A stretch of DNA of 64,000 nucleotides, from NCBI GenBank assembly GCA_002786915.1, contig PCUV01000094.1, positions 30,264 to 94,263 on the forward strand, given 5' to 3'. The position numbers and the translations under genes are program-made. Shown piece by piece: positions 10,478 through 20,946 of this stretch. Positions within the stretch are counted from its first letter, which is position 1; every line of letters begins with the position of its first letter. Origin of the DNA: Comamonadaceae bacterium CG12_big_fil_rev_8_21_14_0_65_59_15. GTDB taxonomy: Bacteria; Pseudomonadota; Gammaproteobacteria; Burkholderiales; Burkholderiaceae_C. The notes under the pieces are model-generated. The model ran no database searches. It was given only the letters and a program-made list of their open reading frames with translations, and was not told where the DNA came from.

Positions 10478-12133
10478 ATGTTTGCAAATATGAAAATCGG
10501 CCTGCGCTTGTCGCTGGGCTTTGCCATTGTGTTGGCATTGATGGCCGCGCTGGCGGCGGTGGGTATCAACGGCATGGCCAATGTGCAGGAGCGGCTTGAT
10601 GGCATCGTGAATGACAACATGCACAAAATCGCACTCAATACCGACATGTCGCAGCAGATTCATATCGTTACACGCTTGATGCGCACGACGGTTTTGCTGA
10701 AAGATCCGGCAGCGATTGCAGCCGAGCACAAGAAGATTGCCGATGCCCGCAAGAAATACGCCGAAGCCTTTGATGCGCTGGAAAAAACCACGGCGAGCGA
10801 AAAAGGCAAAGCTTTGCGCGGCAGGATCAAATCAGCGTTGGCCGAAGCTACCCCGTTGAATGACAAGGTGCTGGAGCTCGACTCAGCGGGGAAAGACGAA
10901 GAGGCAGTGGACTTTCTGATCAAGGTTGCCGCACCGGCTACGCAGAAAGTGCAAGACATCCTGGAAGAAAACATGGTTTTCCAGGACGATGATGCTGATG
11001 CCGACCATGCTGCCGCCAAAGCCGCCTACGCATCAGCCCACACCCTGATGCTGACACTGGCAGCGGTGGCCATTGGCCTGGGTGCGCTGTTGGCCTGGAT
11101 ATTGACCCGCTCCATCACCCAACCGGTGAACGAAGCCCTGAACGTGGCCAACCGCCTGGCCGACGGCGACCTGACCGTGCGCATTGACAACCCGTCCAAA
11201 GACGAGACCGGGCAAATGCTGGCCGCCATGCAAGGCATGATCGGCAAGCTCACACAAGTCGTTACCGACGTGAACGGTGGCGCGCAAGCACTAGCCAGCG
11301 CCTCAGAGGAGGTGAGCGCCACCGCGCAGTCTTTAAGCCAGGCGGCCAGCGAACAAGCCGCCGGTGTGGAAGAAACCTCGGCCAGCATCGAGCAAATGAC
11401 TTCGTCGATTGCGCAGAATACCGAAAACGCCAAGATCACCGACGGCATGGCCAGCAAGGCCGCCAAAGACGCGGCCGACGGCGGCGAAGCCGTGAAGGCC
11501 ACGGTCGAAGCGATGAAGCAGATCGCCAAGAAGATCGGCATCATCGACGACATTGCCGCACAAACCAACCTGCTGGCCCTGAACGCCGCCATTGAAGCCG
11601 CGCGCGCTGGTGAGCACGGCAAAGGCTTTGCCGTGGTAGCCGCAGAAGTGCGCAAACTGGCCGAACGCAGCCAGGTGGCCGCGCAAGAAATTGGCGAAGT
11701 GGCTGGCAGCAGCGTGGAACTGGCCGAAAAGGCCGGCAAGCTCCTGGACGAGATCGTGCCCAACATCCGCAAGACATCAGACCTGGTGCAAGAGATCACC
11801 GCCGCATCTACAGAACAAAGCAGTGGCGTCGGCCAGATCAACAGCGCCGTGAGCCAGCTCAACACCACCACGCAGCAAAACGCCAGCAGCTCTGAAGAGC
11901 TAGCCGCCACCAGTGAAGAGATGAGCAGCCAGGCCGAACAGCTGCAACACACCATGATGTACTTCAAGCTCGACGGTGCCAGCCAGGGCGGGGGCAGCTT
12001 TGCGATCCACAAGAGCAGCGCCAGCAGCAAAAAGGCCGCGCAGCCCAAAGCCGCAGCCAGCGCCAAAGCCGCACCCAAGGCCACCGCTACAGCCAGCGCC
12101 GATCTGGACGAAACCCAGTTTACGAAGTTTTAA
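10478..12133 (+). CDS. Methyl-accepting chemotaxis protein (4HB-type sensor, HAMP, signalling domain)
   Basis: [19 protein letters not shown]...; [46 protein letters not shown]. Confidence 0.92.
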   Translation: MFANMKIGLRLSLGFAIVLALMAALAAVGINGMANVQERLDGIVNDNMHKIALNTDMSQQIHIVTRLMRTTVLLKDPAAIAAEHKKIADARKKYAEAFDALEKTTASEKGKALRGRIKSALAEATPLNDKVLELDSAGKDEEAVDFLIKVAAPATQKVQDILEENMVFQDDDADADHAAAKAAYASAHTLMLTLAAVAIGLGALLAWILTRSITQPVNEALNVANRLADGDLTVRIDNPSKDETGQMLAAMQGMIGKLTQVVTDVNGGAQALASASEEVSATAQSLSQAASEQAAGVEETSASIEQMTSSIAQNTENAKITDGMASKAAKDAADGGEAVKATVEAMKQIAKKIGIIDDIAAQTNLLALNAAIEAARAGEHGKGFAVVAAEVRKLAERSQVAAQEIGEVAGSSVELAEKAGKLLDEIVPNIRKTSDLVQEITAASTEQSSGVGQINSAVSQLNTTTQQNASSSEELAATSEEMSSQAEQLQHTMMYFKLDGASQGGGSFAIHKSSASSKKAAQPKAAASAKAAPKATATASADLDETQFTKF

Positions 12134-12224
12134 CATGAAAAACGCCGAGCTTCGTCATTCCCGCGTAGGCGGGAATGACGGGCCCATTTCATCGTTTGGG
12201 CGGCTGTGCAGGCATGGCAGATAG
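12128..12224. repeat. REP-like interspersed repeat, copy 1, with perfect 12-bp hairpin CGTCATTCCCGC-GTAG-GCGGGAATGACG (12153-12180)
   Basis: Hairpin read directly; flanks TTTAACRTGAAAAACGCCG ... GGGYCxATTTCATCxTTxGGGxCGGCTG shared with 53173-53290. Confidence 0.75.
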
Positions 12225-12252
12225 CTCTGTCCCCAACTGAAAGGAATTCATC

Positions 12253-12816
12253 ATGGACGAAATAGTTCCAGCCAATACAAAACTTGTAGCTGCCCAGGCA
12301 AGCGCAGCAAGCGCTAGCGAGGCAAAACAGTACTTGACTTTTATGCTCGGCGGCGAGATGTTCTCGATCGGCATTCTGTGCATCAAAGAGATCATCTGGT
12401 ACGCTAACCTGACCGAAGTGCCGATGATGCCCGCGTGCATTCGCGGGGTCATCAACCTGCGCGGCGCGGTGGTGCCGGTGCTGGATTTGTCCAACCGCTT
12501 TGGCAAACCTTCTACGCCGGTGATCAAAAGCACCTGCATCGTGATTGTGGAAGTGCCCACCGCCAATGAGGGTGAGCACCAGAACATGGGCATCGTGGTC
12601 GATTCAGTGCAGGCGGTGCTGGAAATCCCCACGTCTGAGATTGAGCCCGCGCCCAGCTTTGGCACCAAGATTCGAAGCGAATTCATTGAAGGCATTGCCA
12701 AGGTGGACGGCAAGTTTGTGATTCTGCTGGACGTGGCCAAAGTGCTGTCGATGCAGGAGATTGGGCAACTGGGGCAGGTGGCGGCGCTGCCAAATGTGGC
12801 GCCGGCCGAGGCCTGA
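12253..12816 (+). CDS. cheW: Chemotaxis adaptor CheW
   Basis: QYLTFMLGGEMFSIGILCIKEIIWYANLTEVPMMPACIRGVINLRGAVVPVLDL. Confidence 0.92.
   Translation: MDEIVPANTKLVAAQASAASASEAKQYLTFMLGGEMFSIGILCIKEIIWYANLTEVPMMPACIRGVINLRGAVVPVLDLSNRFGKPSTPVIKSTCIVIVEVPTANEGEHQNMGIVVDSVQAVLEIPTSEIEPAPSFGTKIRSEFIEGIAKVDGKFVILLDVAKVLSMQEIGQLGQVAALPNVAPAEA
12281..12322 (+). repeat. Possible copy E of the ~55-bp in-frame repeat, inside the cheW N-terminus
   Basis: AACTTGTAGCTGCCCAGGCAAGCGCAGCAAGCGCTAGCGAGGC shares CTTGTAGC and GCGCAGCAAGCGC with the reverse complement of copy D (60715-60771); needs small gaps. Confidence 0.4.
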
Positions 12817-12883
12817 TGCCAAGATTTTTCTTACTGAGAGTATGGCAAGGCAATACCAGTCACTAACCACTGGAAAAAACACC

Positions 12884-13174
12884 ATGACTGTGAGTATTGC
12901 CAAACCCTTGTCGGTCAAACTCGACGCGCAAACGCGGGCGCGCATTGAGAACCTGGCTGCGTCGCGCCGTCGCACCACCCACTGGATGATGCGTGAAGCG
13001 ATTGCACAGTACATTGAGCGCGAAGAACAGCGCAACAGTTTGCAGCAGGATGCGGTTGCCGCATGGGAGGCTTATCAAGCCAAGGGATTGCATTTGACGC
13101 TGGAAGAGGCCGATGCCTGGATGGCCAAGCTTGAAGCTGGGCAAGACGTGGAGCCGCCACCATGCCACGTCTGA
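12884..13174 (+). CDS. RHH/CopG-type antitoxin (RelB/ParD-like)
   Basis: LSVKLDAQTRARIENLAASRRRTTHWMMREAIAQYIEREEQRN...YQAKGLHLTLEEADAWMAKLEAG. Confidence 0.75.
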   Translation: MTVSIAKPLSVKLDAQTRARIENLAASRRRTTHWMMREAIAQYIEREEQRNSLQQDAVAAWEAYQAKGLHLTLEEADAWMAKLEAGQDVEPPPCHV

Positions 13175-13254
13175 TTTGGCCACCGCCTGCGCTGCTGGAT
13201 TTTGTTAGACACCAGAAAGAGCTTGGCTACCAAGATCGGCACACCACAGCATGA
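13162..13254 (+). pseudogene. Truncated ParE/RelE-type toxin remnant
   Basis: Reads MPRLIWPPPALLDFVRHQKELGYQDRHTTA*; start overlaps antitoxin end as in parDE operons, N-terminus resembles ParE (MPRLIWSP.ALLD), then stops after 30 codons. Confidence 0.6.
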
Positions 13255-15788
13255 AGCTTCAAAGCAAAATCTGGCTGAGTTGTGGCGCGGTGGTGGCCGT
13301 AGTGATGGCCATCGACTTGGGCGTAGGTTACCGCGATGTGCAAGCCGGTGTGCATGCCCAGGCCAGCGACGATGCACGCATTGTGCAAAGCTTGCTGATG
13401 GCCACGCGGCGCATCTACCACCAGCAGTTTCTGGACAGTGGGATAGAACTCAATTCACACACCATTGGTTTTTTGCCGGCGCATGCGATGAGCAAAATTT
13501 CGGCAGATTTGCCCAATTGGCTCAAGAGCGGCCTGCGTTTTAACAACGTGTCAGACCGCCCCCGCAACCAGAACAACGCCGCTGATGCGGTGGAGCTTGA
13601 AGACATGGCCTGGTTTCGGGCCAACCCCAAGGCGAAAGACCGCAGCCTGGATATCCGGGATGCATCAGGCAAACGTTTTTATCACTTTGCCGCCCCGATC
13701 TGGATCGAGCCCTATTGCCTGAAGTGCCATGGCGAGCGCAGTGCCACGCCGGCTGCCATTCGAGATACTTATGACCAGGCCTATGGCTACAAAGTAGGTG
13801 ATTTGCGCGGTGTGCTGAGCATCCACGTGCCCACCGACGAGCTGCGTGCCAGTGCCCTGCAAACTTGGCTGGAGCGCAGCGTAGGCCGCTTGGTGGGCTA
13901 CGCGGCCTTGCTGTTGCTGCTGGGCTTGATGTTGCAGCACCTGGTGGCGCACCGGTTAACCGCACTCGGGCTTGCCGTGAAGCGCCTGCAAACGGGCGAG
14001 CTGGCTACGCGGGTAGATGCTTCTGGAAACGATGAGTTGAGCGAACTCTCGCAGGGGTTCAACCACATGGCCGAAGGCTTGGCCAAGCGTGATGCTGCGG
14101 TGCACGAAAGCATGTTGCAGTTGCGCGAGAGCGAGTCCAAGTACCGCTCGGTGTTGGCCAGCTCGCAGGATGGTTTTTTGCTGGCAAACGCGCAGGGGCG
14201 GCTGCTTGAAGTCAACGATGCCTATGTGGCCATGACCGGCTTTAGCCGCGAAGAACTGTTGCAGATGAGCGTGGCGGATTTGAAGGCAGACGAGTCCAGG
14301 GCGCAGGTGCAAGCGCAGTTGCAGGCCATCATGGCGGGCCAGCCGGGTTTGTTTGAAACCCTGCACCAGCGCAAGGATGGCCAAGTGATACCGGTGGAGA
14401 TCAGCGCAACTTTTAATTGGGCTGAAGGCGGCGTATTTGCCGCATTTGTGCGCGACATTTCAAAACGCCAGGAGACCGAGTCGCGCATTCGTCAACTCAA
14501 ATTTTTTGACGGTCTGACCGGGCTGCCCAACCGCGCGATGTTTGTCGAGCGCTGCAACGTCGCATTGCAGCAAGCCCGGACTGTAGCCTCTGGTGCCGCC
14601 GTGATTTGCCTCGATCTGGACCATTTTGGCCATATCAATGACAGCCTGGGACATCAGGCCGGCGACCAGATGCTGGTGCTGCTGGCAGAGCGCTTTCAGA
14701 GCATGCTCGGACCCCATGACTTGCTGGGCCGCCCAGGTGGCGACGAGTTTTTGATCTTTTTGGCCGACACTGACAACGCACGAGCCAACGCCATCGTGGC
14801 CCAACTGACCCAAAGCGTTGCCAGCCCCTTGCGTCTGGAAGGCAAAGACATCGTCATGACCTTGTCGCTGGGCGTGGCCATGGCCCCGCAAGACGGTACC
14901 GATGCTGAAAGTTTGTTGCGCGCAGCAGATACGGCAACCCATTGGGCCAAAAAATCGGGGCTCAATTCGGTGCGTTTTTTCTCCGCCGAAATGCGTCAGT
15001 TGGTTAGCCACCAGATGGCCTTGGACGCTGACCTGCATGAGGCCATGGGGCGCGCCGAGTTTTTGCTGTTTTACCAGGCCCAGGTGTCAGAAGACGGCAC
15101 CGTGGTGGGTGCCGAAGCCTTGATACGATGGCAGCATGGCACACGCGGACTGGTGTCGCCCGCAGAATTTATACCGTTGGCCGAAGAAAATGGCCTGATC
15201 TTGCCACTGGGACAATGGGTGCTCGAGATCGCTTGCCGACAACTGGCTAGGTGGGCCGATCTGCCAACCCTGTCGGCACTGACGATTGCGGTGAATGTCA
15301 GTGCCAAACAATTTCAACTGCCCGACTTTGTTGACAAGGTCACGACGGTCTTGAAACTGACCGGGGCAAATCCAGCGCGACTCAAGCTGGAGCTGACCGA
15401 AAGCCAGTTGGTCAGTGATGTCGAAACCACCATTGAAAAAATGCGCACGCTCAAAAATCTGGGGGTGCAGTTTTCACTGGACGACTTCGGCACCGGCTTT
15501 TCGTCGCTGTCTTACCTGAAGCGCTTGCCGCTGGATCAGCTCAAGATCGACCAGAGTTTTGTGCGTGACATTCTGACTGACCCCGAGGATGCAGCCATAG
15601 CCCGCGCCATCGTGGTGCTGGCACGCGCCATGTCGCTGGAAGTGATCGCTGAAGGGGTCGAGACCGAGGCGCAACGCAACAGCTTGCTGGCACTCGATTG
15701 CCACCTGTTTCAAGGCTATTGGTATGGCAAACCCGTGCCGTTGGCCAACTTTGAGGCCTTTGTCCTGGCGCAGGCCAACAAGGATTGA
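13251..15788 (+). CDS. Membrane c-type-heme sensor (Tll0287/DUF3365-like) - HAMP - PAS - GGDEF - EAL
   Basis: Signal/TM, CLKCHG haem motif (13716-13730), second TM, HAMP, PAS, GRPGGDEFLIF, VGAEALIRWQHGTRG. Confidence 0.85.
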   Translation: MKLQSKIWLSCGAVVAVVMAIDLGVGYRDVQAGVHAQASDDARIVQSLLMATRRIYHQQFLDSGIELNSHTIGFLPAHAMSKISADLPNWLKSGLRFNNVSDRPRNQNNAADAVELEDMAWFRANPKAKDRSLDIRDASGKRFYHFAAPIWIEPYCLKCHGERSATPAAIRDTYDQAYGYKVGDLRGVLSIHVPTDELRASALQTWLERSVGRLVGYAALLLLLGLMLQHLVAHRLTALGLAVKRLQTGELATRVDASGNDELSELSQGFNHMAEGLAKRDAAVHESMLQLRESESKYRSVLASSQDGFLLANAQGRLLEVNDAYVAMTGFSREELLQMSVADLKADESRAQVQAQLQAIMAGQPGLFETLHQRKDGQVIPVEISATFNWAEGGVFAAFVRDISKRQETESRIRQLKFFDGLTGLPNRAMFVERCNVALQQARTVASGAAVICLDLDHFGHINDSLGHQAGDQMLVLLAERFQSMLGPHDLLGRPGGDEFLIFLADTDNARANAIVAQLTQSVASPLRLEGKDIVMTLSLGVAMAPQDGTDAESLLRAADTATHWAKKSGLNSVRFFSAEMRQLVSHQMALDADLHEAMGRAEFLLFYQAQVSEDGTVVGAEALIRWQHGTRGLVSPAEFIPLAEENGLILPLGQWVLEIACRQLARWADLPTLSALTIAVNVSAKQFQLPDFVDKVTTVLKLTGANPARLKLELTESQLVSDVETTIEKMRTLKNLGVQFSLDDFGTGFSSLSYLKRLPLDQLKIDQSFVRDILTDPEDAAIARAIVVLARAMSLEVIAEGVETEAQRNSLLALDCHLFQGYWYGKPVPLANFEAFVLAQANKD

Positions 15789-15794
15789 ACGAAC

Positions 15795-16604
15795 GTGTTA
15801 CCGGTTCTTATTACTGATGCCGAATTTGCCAGATTCCAGCACTTCATTTTTGAGCGCGCCGGCATTTCCATGTCACCGGCCAAAAAAGCGCTGGTAAGCG
15901 GGCGGCTGAGCAAACGGCTGGCGCTGCATGGGCTGGAGAGCTTTGGCGCTTATTTCAAGCTGCTCTCAGACGGGCATCACCCCGACGAGGTGCAGATGGC
16001 GGTAGATTTACTGACAACCAATGAGACTTATTTTTTCAGGGAAATCAAGCATTACGAATTCATGCGCACCCAGGTGCTGGCCGCGCGCAGCCGCCCCACG
16101 CCATGGCGCATCTGGAGTGCAGCCAGCTCCAGCGGCGAAGAGGCCTACAGCATGGCCATGGTGCTGCAAGACTGTATGCAGACCACACCCTGGGAGGTGC
16201 TGGGCACGGATATCAGCACCCGGGTGATCGCCGGGGCGCAGCGCGGACTGTACTCGATGGAGCGCGGCCGCCACATTCCGCCGGACTATCTGCGCCGCTT
16301 TTGCCGCAAGGGCAGCGGCGAATACGAAGGCATGTTGCTGGTAGACCGCGCCCTGCGCAGCAAAGTGACGTTTCGGCAGGCCAACCTGAACACGGCACTG
16401 CCCGAACTGGGCCAGTTTGACATGGTTTTTTTGCGCAATGTGATGATTTACTTTAACAACGACACCAAGCGCGAGGTGGTGGCGCGGGTGATTGCCACCC
16501 TCAAGCCGGGCGGTTACTTTTGCATCGGCCATTCAGAGAGCTTGAACGACATCAGCACGGCGGTGCAGATGGTGGCGCCATCGATTTACCAAAAGCCAGT
16601 GTGA
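15795..16604 (+). CDS. cheR: Chemotaxis methyltransferase CheR
   Basis: LLTTNETYFFREIKHYEFMR; WSAASSSGEEAYSMAMVL; DMVFLRNVMIYFNNDTKREV. Confidence 0.93.
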   Translation: MLPVLITDAEFARFQHFIFERAGISMSPAKKALVSGRLSKRLALHGLESFGAYFKLLSDGHHPDEVQMAVDLLTTNETYFFREIKHYEFMRTQVLAARSRPTPWRIWSAASSSGEEAYSMAMVLQDCMQTTPWEVLGTDISTRVIAGAQRGLYSMERGRHIPPDYLRRFCRKGSGEYEGMLLVDRALRSKVTFRQANLNTALPELGQFDMVFLRNVMIYFNNDTKREVVARVIATLKPGGYFCIGHSESLNDISTAVQMVAPSIYQKPV

Positions 16605-16605
16605 T

Positions 16606-17136
16606 ATGCACCAAATCGACAATTTACTGGATATTTTTTTACAGCCGGGCGAGCTGTTTGTGGCCGACTCGGGCTACCAGATCCGCACCATTCTGGGCTC
16701 GTGCGTTTCGATCACGCTGTGGCACCCAGAGACCGGTTTGGGGGGTATGTCGCATTTTTTGCTACCCACCCGTGGCCACAAGGTGCACCACAGTGAATTC
16801 GATGGCCGCTATGGCGACGAGGCGTTGGCGCTGATGCTGGCCGACTTGCGCGCGCGCGGTGTGGAGCCGCAAGAATGCCAGGGCAAGATTTTTGGTGGCG
16901 GCAACATGTTCCCCGGCATGGGGCACGCCAGCGGCATCAAGGTGGGACACCGCAACGGCCTGGCCGCGCGTGAAATGCTGCGCCAGCATGGCATTCCAGT
17001 GGTAACCGAGAGCCTGTTTGGCATTGGTCACCGACAAATCATTTTTGACCTGAGCCGCGGCGACGTGTGGGCGCGGCAGGTGAAACCCACGCAGCAAGAA
17101 CTGGAAGCGCAGCCCAACATGGACAAACAATCATGA
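16606..17136 (+). CDS. cheD: Chemoreceptor glutamine deamidase CheD
   Basis: [38 protein letters not shown]. Confidence 0.92.
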   Translation: MHQIDNLLDIFLQPGELFVADSGYQIRTILGSCVSITLWHPETGLGGMSHFLLPTRGHKVHHSEFDGRYGDEALALMLADLRARGVEPQECQGKIFGGGNMFPGMGHASGIKVGHRNGLAAREMLRQHGIPVVTESLFGIGHRQIIFDLSRGDVWARQVKPTQQELEAQPNMDKQS

Positions 17137-18203
17137 GCAGAATTAAAGTATTAGTGGTAGATGATTCAGCGGTGGTGCGCCAGGTGGTCACCAATATTCT
17201 TGGTGCCGACCCCGACATTGAAGTGATTGCCGCTGCAGCAGACCCCATTTTGGCGATTGCCAAAATGAACGTGCAGTGGCCCGATGTGATTGTGCTGGAC
17301 ATTGAAATGCCGCGCATGGACGGCATCACTTTCCTTAAAAAAATCATGGCCGAGCACCCTACGCCAGTGGTGATCTGCTCCACCCTGGCCGAGGCCGGCA
17401 CGCAAACATCGATGGCAGCGCTGGCCGCCGGCGCGGTGGCGATCATCACCAAGCCCAAAGTGGGGCTGAAACAGTTTCTGGAAGATGATTCTGAGGACAT
17501 CATCAGCGCCGTCAAGGCCGCAGCCAAGTCCAACATGAGCGCGGTGATGCGGGTGCATGCCAAAAACACCGCCGACGTGATCATGCCTGCGGCCGACAAG
17601 CACGGCGCCATGATCCAGACCACCGACCGCGTGGTGGCCATTGGCACATCCACTGGGGGAACGCAGGCGCTGGAGGTGGTGCTGACGATGTTGCCGCGCG
17701 TCACGCCCGGCATGGTGATCGTGCAACACATGCCCGAAAAATTTACCGCTGCCTTTGCCGAGCGGCTCAACGGCCTGTGCCAGATTGAGGTGAAAGAAGC
17801 ACAGAACAACGACCGCGTGATCAACAGCCGCGCACTGATTGCACCCGGGGGCAAGCACATGCTGCTGCGCCGCACCGGTGCCCAGTATTACGTGGAGGTG
17901 ATGGACGGCCCGCTGGTGAACCGGCACCGGCCCAGCGTGGATGTGCTGTTCCGCTCAGTCGCCAAATGCGCCGGAGCCAACGCGCTGGGCGTGATCATGA
18001 CCGGCATGGGCGACGACGGTGCCGCTGGTCTGGCCGAGATGCGTAACGCTGGCGCCCGCACCGTGGGGCAAGATGAGGCCACCTGTGTGGTCTATGGCAT
18101 GCCCAAAGAAGCGGTCAAGCGCGGTGGGGTTGAAAAAACCGTGCCGCTGGGCGCCATTGCGCGTGAGATCATGCAACAGATGTCGGGGGTAATGGTGCGT
18201 TAA
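17133..18203 (+). CDS. cheB: Protein-glutamate methylesterase CheB
   Basis: [68 protein letters not shown]. Confidence 0.94.
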   Translation: MSRIKVLVVDDSAVVRQVVTNILGADPDIEVIAAAADPILAIAKMNVQWPDVIVLDIEMPRMDGITFLKKIMAEHPTPVVICSTLAEAGTQTSMAALAAGAVAIITKPKVGLKQFLEDDSEDIISAVKAAAKSNMSAVMRVHAKNTADVIMPAADKHGAMIQTTDRVVAIGTSTGGTQALEVVLTMLPRVTPGMVIVQHMPEKFTAAFAERLNGLCQIEVKEAQNNDRVINSRALIAPGGKHMLLRRTGAQYYVEVMDGPLVNRHRPSVDVLFRSVAKCAGANALGVIMTGMGDDGAAGLAEMRNAGARTVGQDEATCVVYGMPKEAVKRGGVEKTVPLGAIAREIMQQMSGVMVR

Positions 18204-18204
18204 A

Positions 18205-20097
18205 TCAACGCTGGATAGGTAGCTCTAAACTCACGCAGGTGCCCGCGCTGCTGGAATCCCAGCTCATCTTGGCACCGATCGATGTCGCCCTGCTGAGCTG
18301 GTTTTTTAACCCTTTTCCGCCTTTGCTGAGGCACTGTGCAACATCAAAACCCTGGCCGTTGTCAATCAGAGTGACGACAATCCAATGCGTGTCATGGCTG
18401 GTAACCACCCGAATTTCGCTCGCATGGGTGTGCTTGACAACGTTGGTAAAGGCTTCTTGAAGTATGCGCAGGATGTGCAAGGCATTGCGTGGATCGAGCC
18501 AGTTCAGCGCGGGCAAATTTTGAACTTGCCAGCGCAATGCAATGCCTGCACTTTCCAGCCTGGGCTCAAGACGATAGCGCAAGGTAGCCAATACCAACAG
18601 CAGATCGGCCTGCACCGGTTCCATGGCATCGATGGTGAGTTTCAAGTCATCGATACAGTCTTTCAGCAAGTCGGCCGTGGTAGCGGTGTCAAGATGACCT
18701 TTTTCGACCGCCAACAGTGTGGTTCTCAGGGTTGAACCCAGGCCATCGTGCATATCTTGCATGATGCGCTGACGCTCGTCTGCCAGGGTTTGCCGGTGCG
18801 CGATATCACGCTGCTCACGATGAATGTGTTCCAGTTGGTTTTCACGCTCTTGCAAGCGCTGTTCCAGACTGGCGTTGACTTGTATGACCTCGTTGATGGC
18901 CACGACATAGCGTCGGAACATGATGTGTAAAAAAAGCAAAAACGCGACAGCATTGGTGTAGGGGCCAATGTAGATGCCTTCAATGCCAATGTAGTTGTTT
19001 TGCAGCAGCCAGTCGTACAGCCAAAAAATCATACCCATCAAGCACCAGGCACTTAGCAGCTTCCCGTCTTGGGTATGGGCTCGCTGTGACTGAAAAAAAC
19101 CTGCCACGCCAACAGTCACCCCCATGAACAACAAAACAATGTAAGCCAGTGGCGACAGCACATACACATTGGGCCACAGCGTGAGACCCGGCAAGGTGAT
19201 CAGCGCCACGCCGATTTTTAGCAGCACAACGCTGCGATCAAGCCAAATCAGTGAGTGTTGATGCAAGTGATTAAGGAAAAAATGCACCCCGGCAATCAAC
19301 CAGAACAAGGAGTTGACGGTGATCCAACTGAACCACTCGTCAGAGATGAGCAGTCGGTTTCCACCTACGTGATAATGCAGCGTACGCAAAAAAGAAGCCA
19401 ATGAAACCAGAAAAAACCATAAAAAAAGTTTTTCTTTGCGTTGACGCAGCCACAACAGCAGAGAAAACAAGCCGGCCGTTAAAAATGCTGCACTGCTCAT
19501 GTAAGGAAACTCTGCTTGCAGCAAATAGCGAAATTGGTAGCGCCAAGCCAGGCTATCGTTTTCGCCCAGCCAAACCGTTGAAATGCCACCACCAGTGACG
19601 CGTGGGTGCTGGATTCGGATCAAAATTTCGGTGGGTGTGGTCGAGTCTGCCGTGTCATCCAGCGCAATCCACAAAGGAATGTTCCAGCCGTTCCAAAAAG
19701 TGTTGGCGTGCGACTGAAAAAGTAACCGCTTGCCGCCATACACGGCAATCTGCCCGTCAGTTTTCCAGCGTGGGATGTAGATGTAGCGCGGTGTCGGCGA
19801 GGGCTCCAGCACCGGCAGGGGCAATCGATACCAGGTGATGAGGGTGGCTGGATCAAATACAGGTGGAGACTCTTGTGCGGGAATGAGTGGGCGCAGCAAG
19901 ACGTGTGGCAACAACACCGTTTGCCAATTCAGAGGCAAGTTTTCCAGCTCGGCTTCATACGGTGGCGCACTGTAGCCTTGGGTCTCGATACTCAAAATCT
20001 GGGCCGTTTCCAGATGCAAGGCAGGTTCGGCGTGCGCCAACCCAGACCCGAGCAAACAAACCAGTGTCAGCAGCCACAACAGAGGGCGTTCAATCAT
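18205..20097 (-). CDS. 7TMR-DISM sensor histidine kinase (HisKA_3/NarX-type)
   Basis: Signal peptide, extracellular region, about 7 TM segments, ERQRIMQDMHDGLGSTLRT and C-terminal HATPase. Confidence 0.85.
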   Translation of the reverse strand: MIERPLLWLLTLVCLLGSGLAHAEPALHLETAQILSIETQGYSAPPYEAELENLPLNWQTVLLPHVLLRPLIPAQESPPVFDPATLITWYRLPLPVLEPSPTPRYIYIPRWKTDGQIAVYGGKRLLFQSHANTFWNGWNIPLWIALDDTADSTTPTEILIRIQHPRVTGGGISTVWLGENDSLAWRYQFRYLLQAEFPYMSSAAFLTAGLFSLLLWLRQRKEKLFLWFFLVSLASFLRTLHYHVGGNRLLISDEWFSWITVNSLFWLIAGVHFFLNHLHQHSLIWLDRSVVLLKIGVALITLPGLTLWPNVYVLSPLAYIVLLFMGVTVGVAGFFQSQRAHTQDGKLLSAWCLMGMIFWLYDWLLQNNYIGIEGIYIGPYTNAVAFLLFLHIMFRRYVVAINEVIQVNASLEQRLQERENQLEHIHREQRDIAHRQTLADERQRIMQDMHDGLGSTLRTTLLAVEKGHLDTATTADLLKDCIDDLKLTIDAMEPVQADLLLVLATLRYRLEPRLESAGIALRWQVQNLPALNWLDPRNALHILRILQEAFTNVVKHTHASEIRVVTSHDTHWIVVTLIDNGQGFDVAQCLSKGGKGLKNQLSRATSIGAKMSWDSSSAGTCVSLELPIQR

Positions 20098-20788
20098 CCA
20101 GCAGACCCAGACTGCGCGCTTCGTAAATAGCCTCGGTTTTGGAGTTCACCTCCAGTTTGCTGTAAACGCGCCGCACAAACGTCAATACCGTATGGCGCGA
20201 AACCCCCATCAGTTGCGCGATTTCATCGGATGTAAAACCTTTGGTGATGAATTCCAGTACCTGCTGTTCCCGCACTGACAATGCTGCGCGTGGTTTCTCC
20301 GGATCGAGCGGAGCTGGGCGACCATGGGTTGATGCAGGTCGGCTGGATGAAACAAAGCGCGTCAGTATCTGGCGTGCAATCAGCGGGCTGATTGGGCTGC
20401 CACCTGCGTGCAGGTTGCGAATCTCGCCCAGCATGCGCTTGGACGTACTGTCTTTGAGCAGATACCCCGCCGCGCCCGCTTCAAGCGATTGCATCACATG
20501 CAACTCGTCGCCAAAGGTCGTACTGACCATGATGCCGCAGCTTGGCCAGCAGGCATGTGCGGCGCGAATGACATCTATGCCTGAGCCATCGGGCAGACCC
20601 AAATCGATCAGCAAAACATCAACCGGCTCACCCTTGAGCAAGCACAAGCCTTGTAACCGTGTGCTTGCCACCCACTCAAGCGTCATGTCGGGCGCGTTTT
20701 TAACAGTGTCCTGAAAAACCTGTTGGAAAACAACATCGTCTTCTACCAGAGCGAGACGAATGTGTGGCGGTGTTGTGCTGCTTTGCAT
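20090..20788 (-). CDS. NarL/LuxR-family response regulator
   Basis: LALVEDDVVFQQVF...DVLLIDLGLPDGSGIDV; LSVREQQVLEFITKGFTSDEIAQLMGVSRHTVLTFVRRVYSKL. Confidence 0.92.
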   Translation of the reverse strand: MQSSTTPPHIRLALVEDDVVFQQVFQDTVKNAPDMTLEWVASTRLQGLCLLKGEPVDVLLIDLGLPDGSGIDVIRAAHACWPSCGIMVSTTFGDELHVMQSLEAGAAGYLLKDSTSKRMLGEIRNLHAGGSPISPLIARQILTRFVSSSRPASTHGRPAPLDPEKPRAALSVREQQVLEFITKGFTSDEIAQLMGVSRHTVLTFVRRVYSKLEVNSKTEAIYEARSLGLLDD

Positions 20789-20946
20789 GGTCAGCAATGT
20801 TGCCACAAGTTGAAAAAGTGGTACGCGCTGTCGCTAGTTTTGGGGACAGACAGATGCGCAGGCTTTTCCTACATTCAGGCCAAGTCGCGCCAGGGACCTT
20901 GATTTTGATATTCCAGCGCGCAGTACCTTCACTTTAAGGAGTTTTC

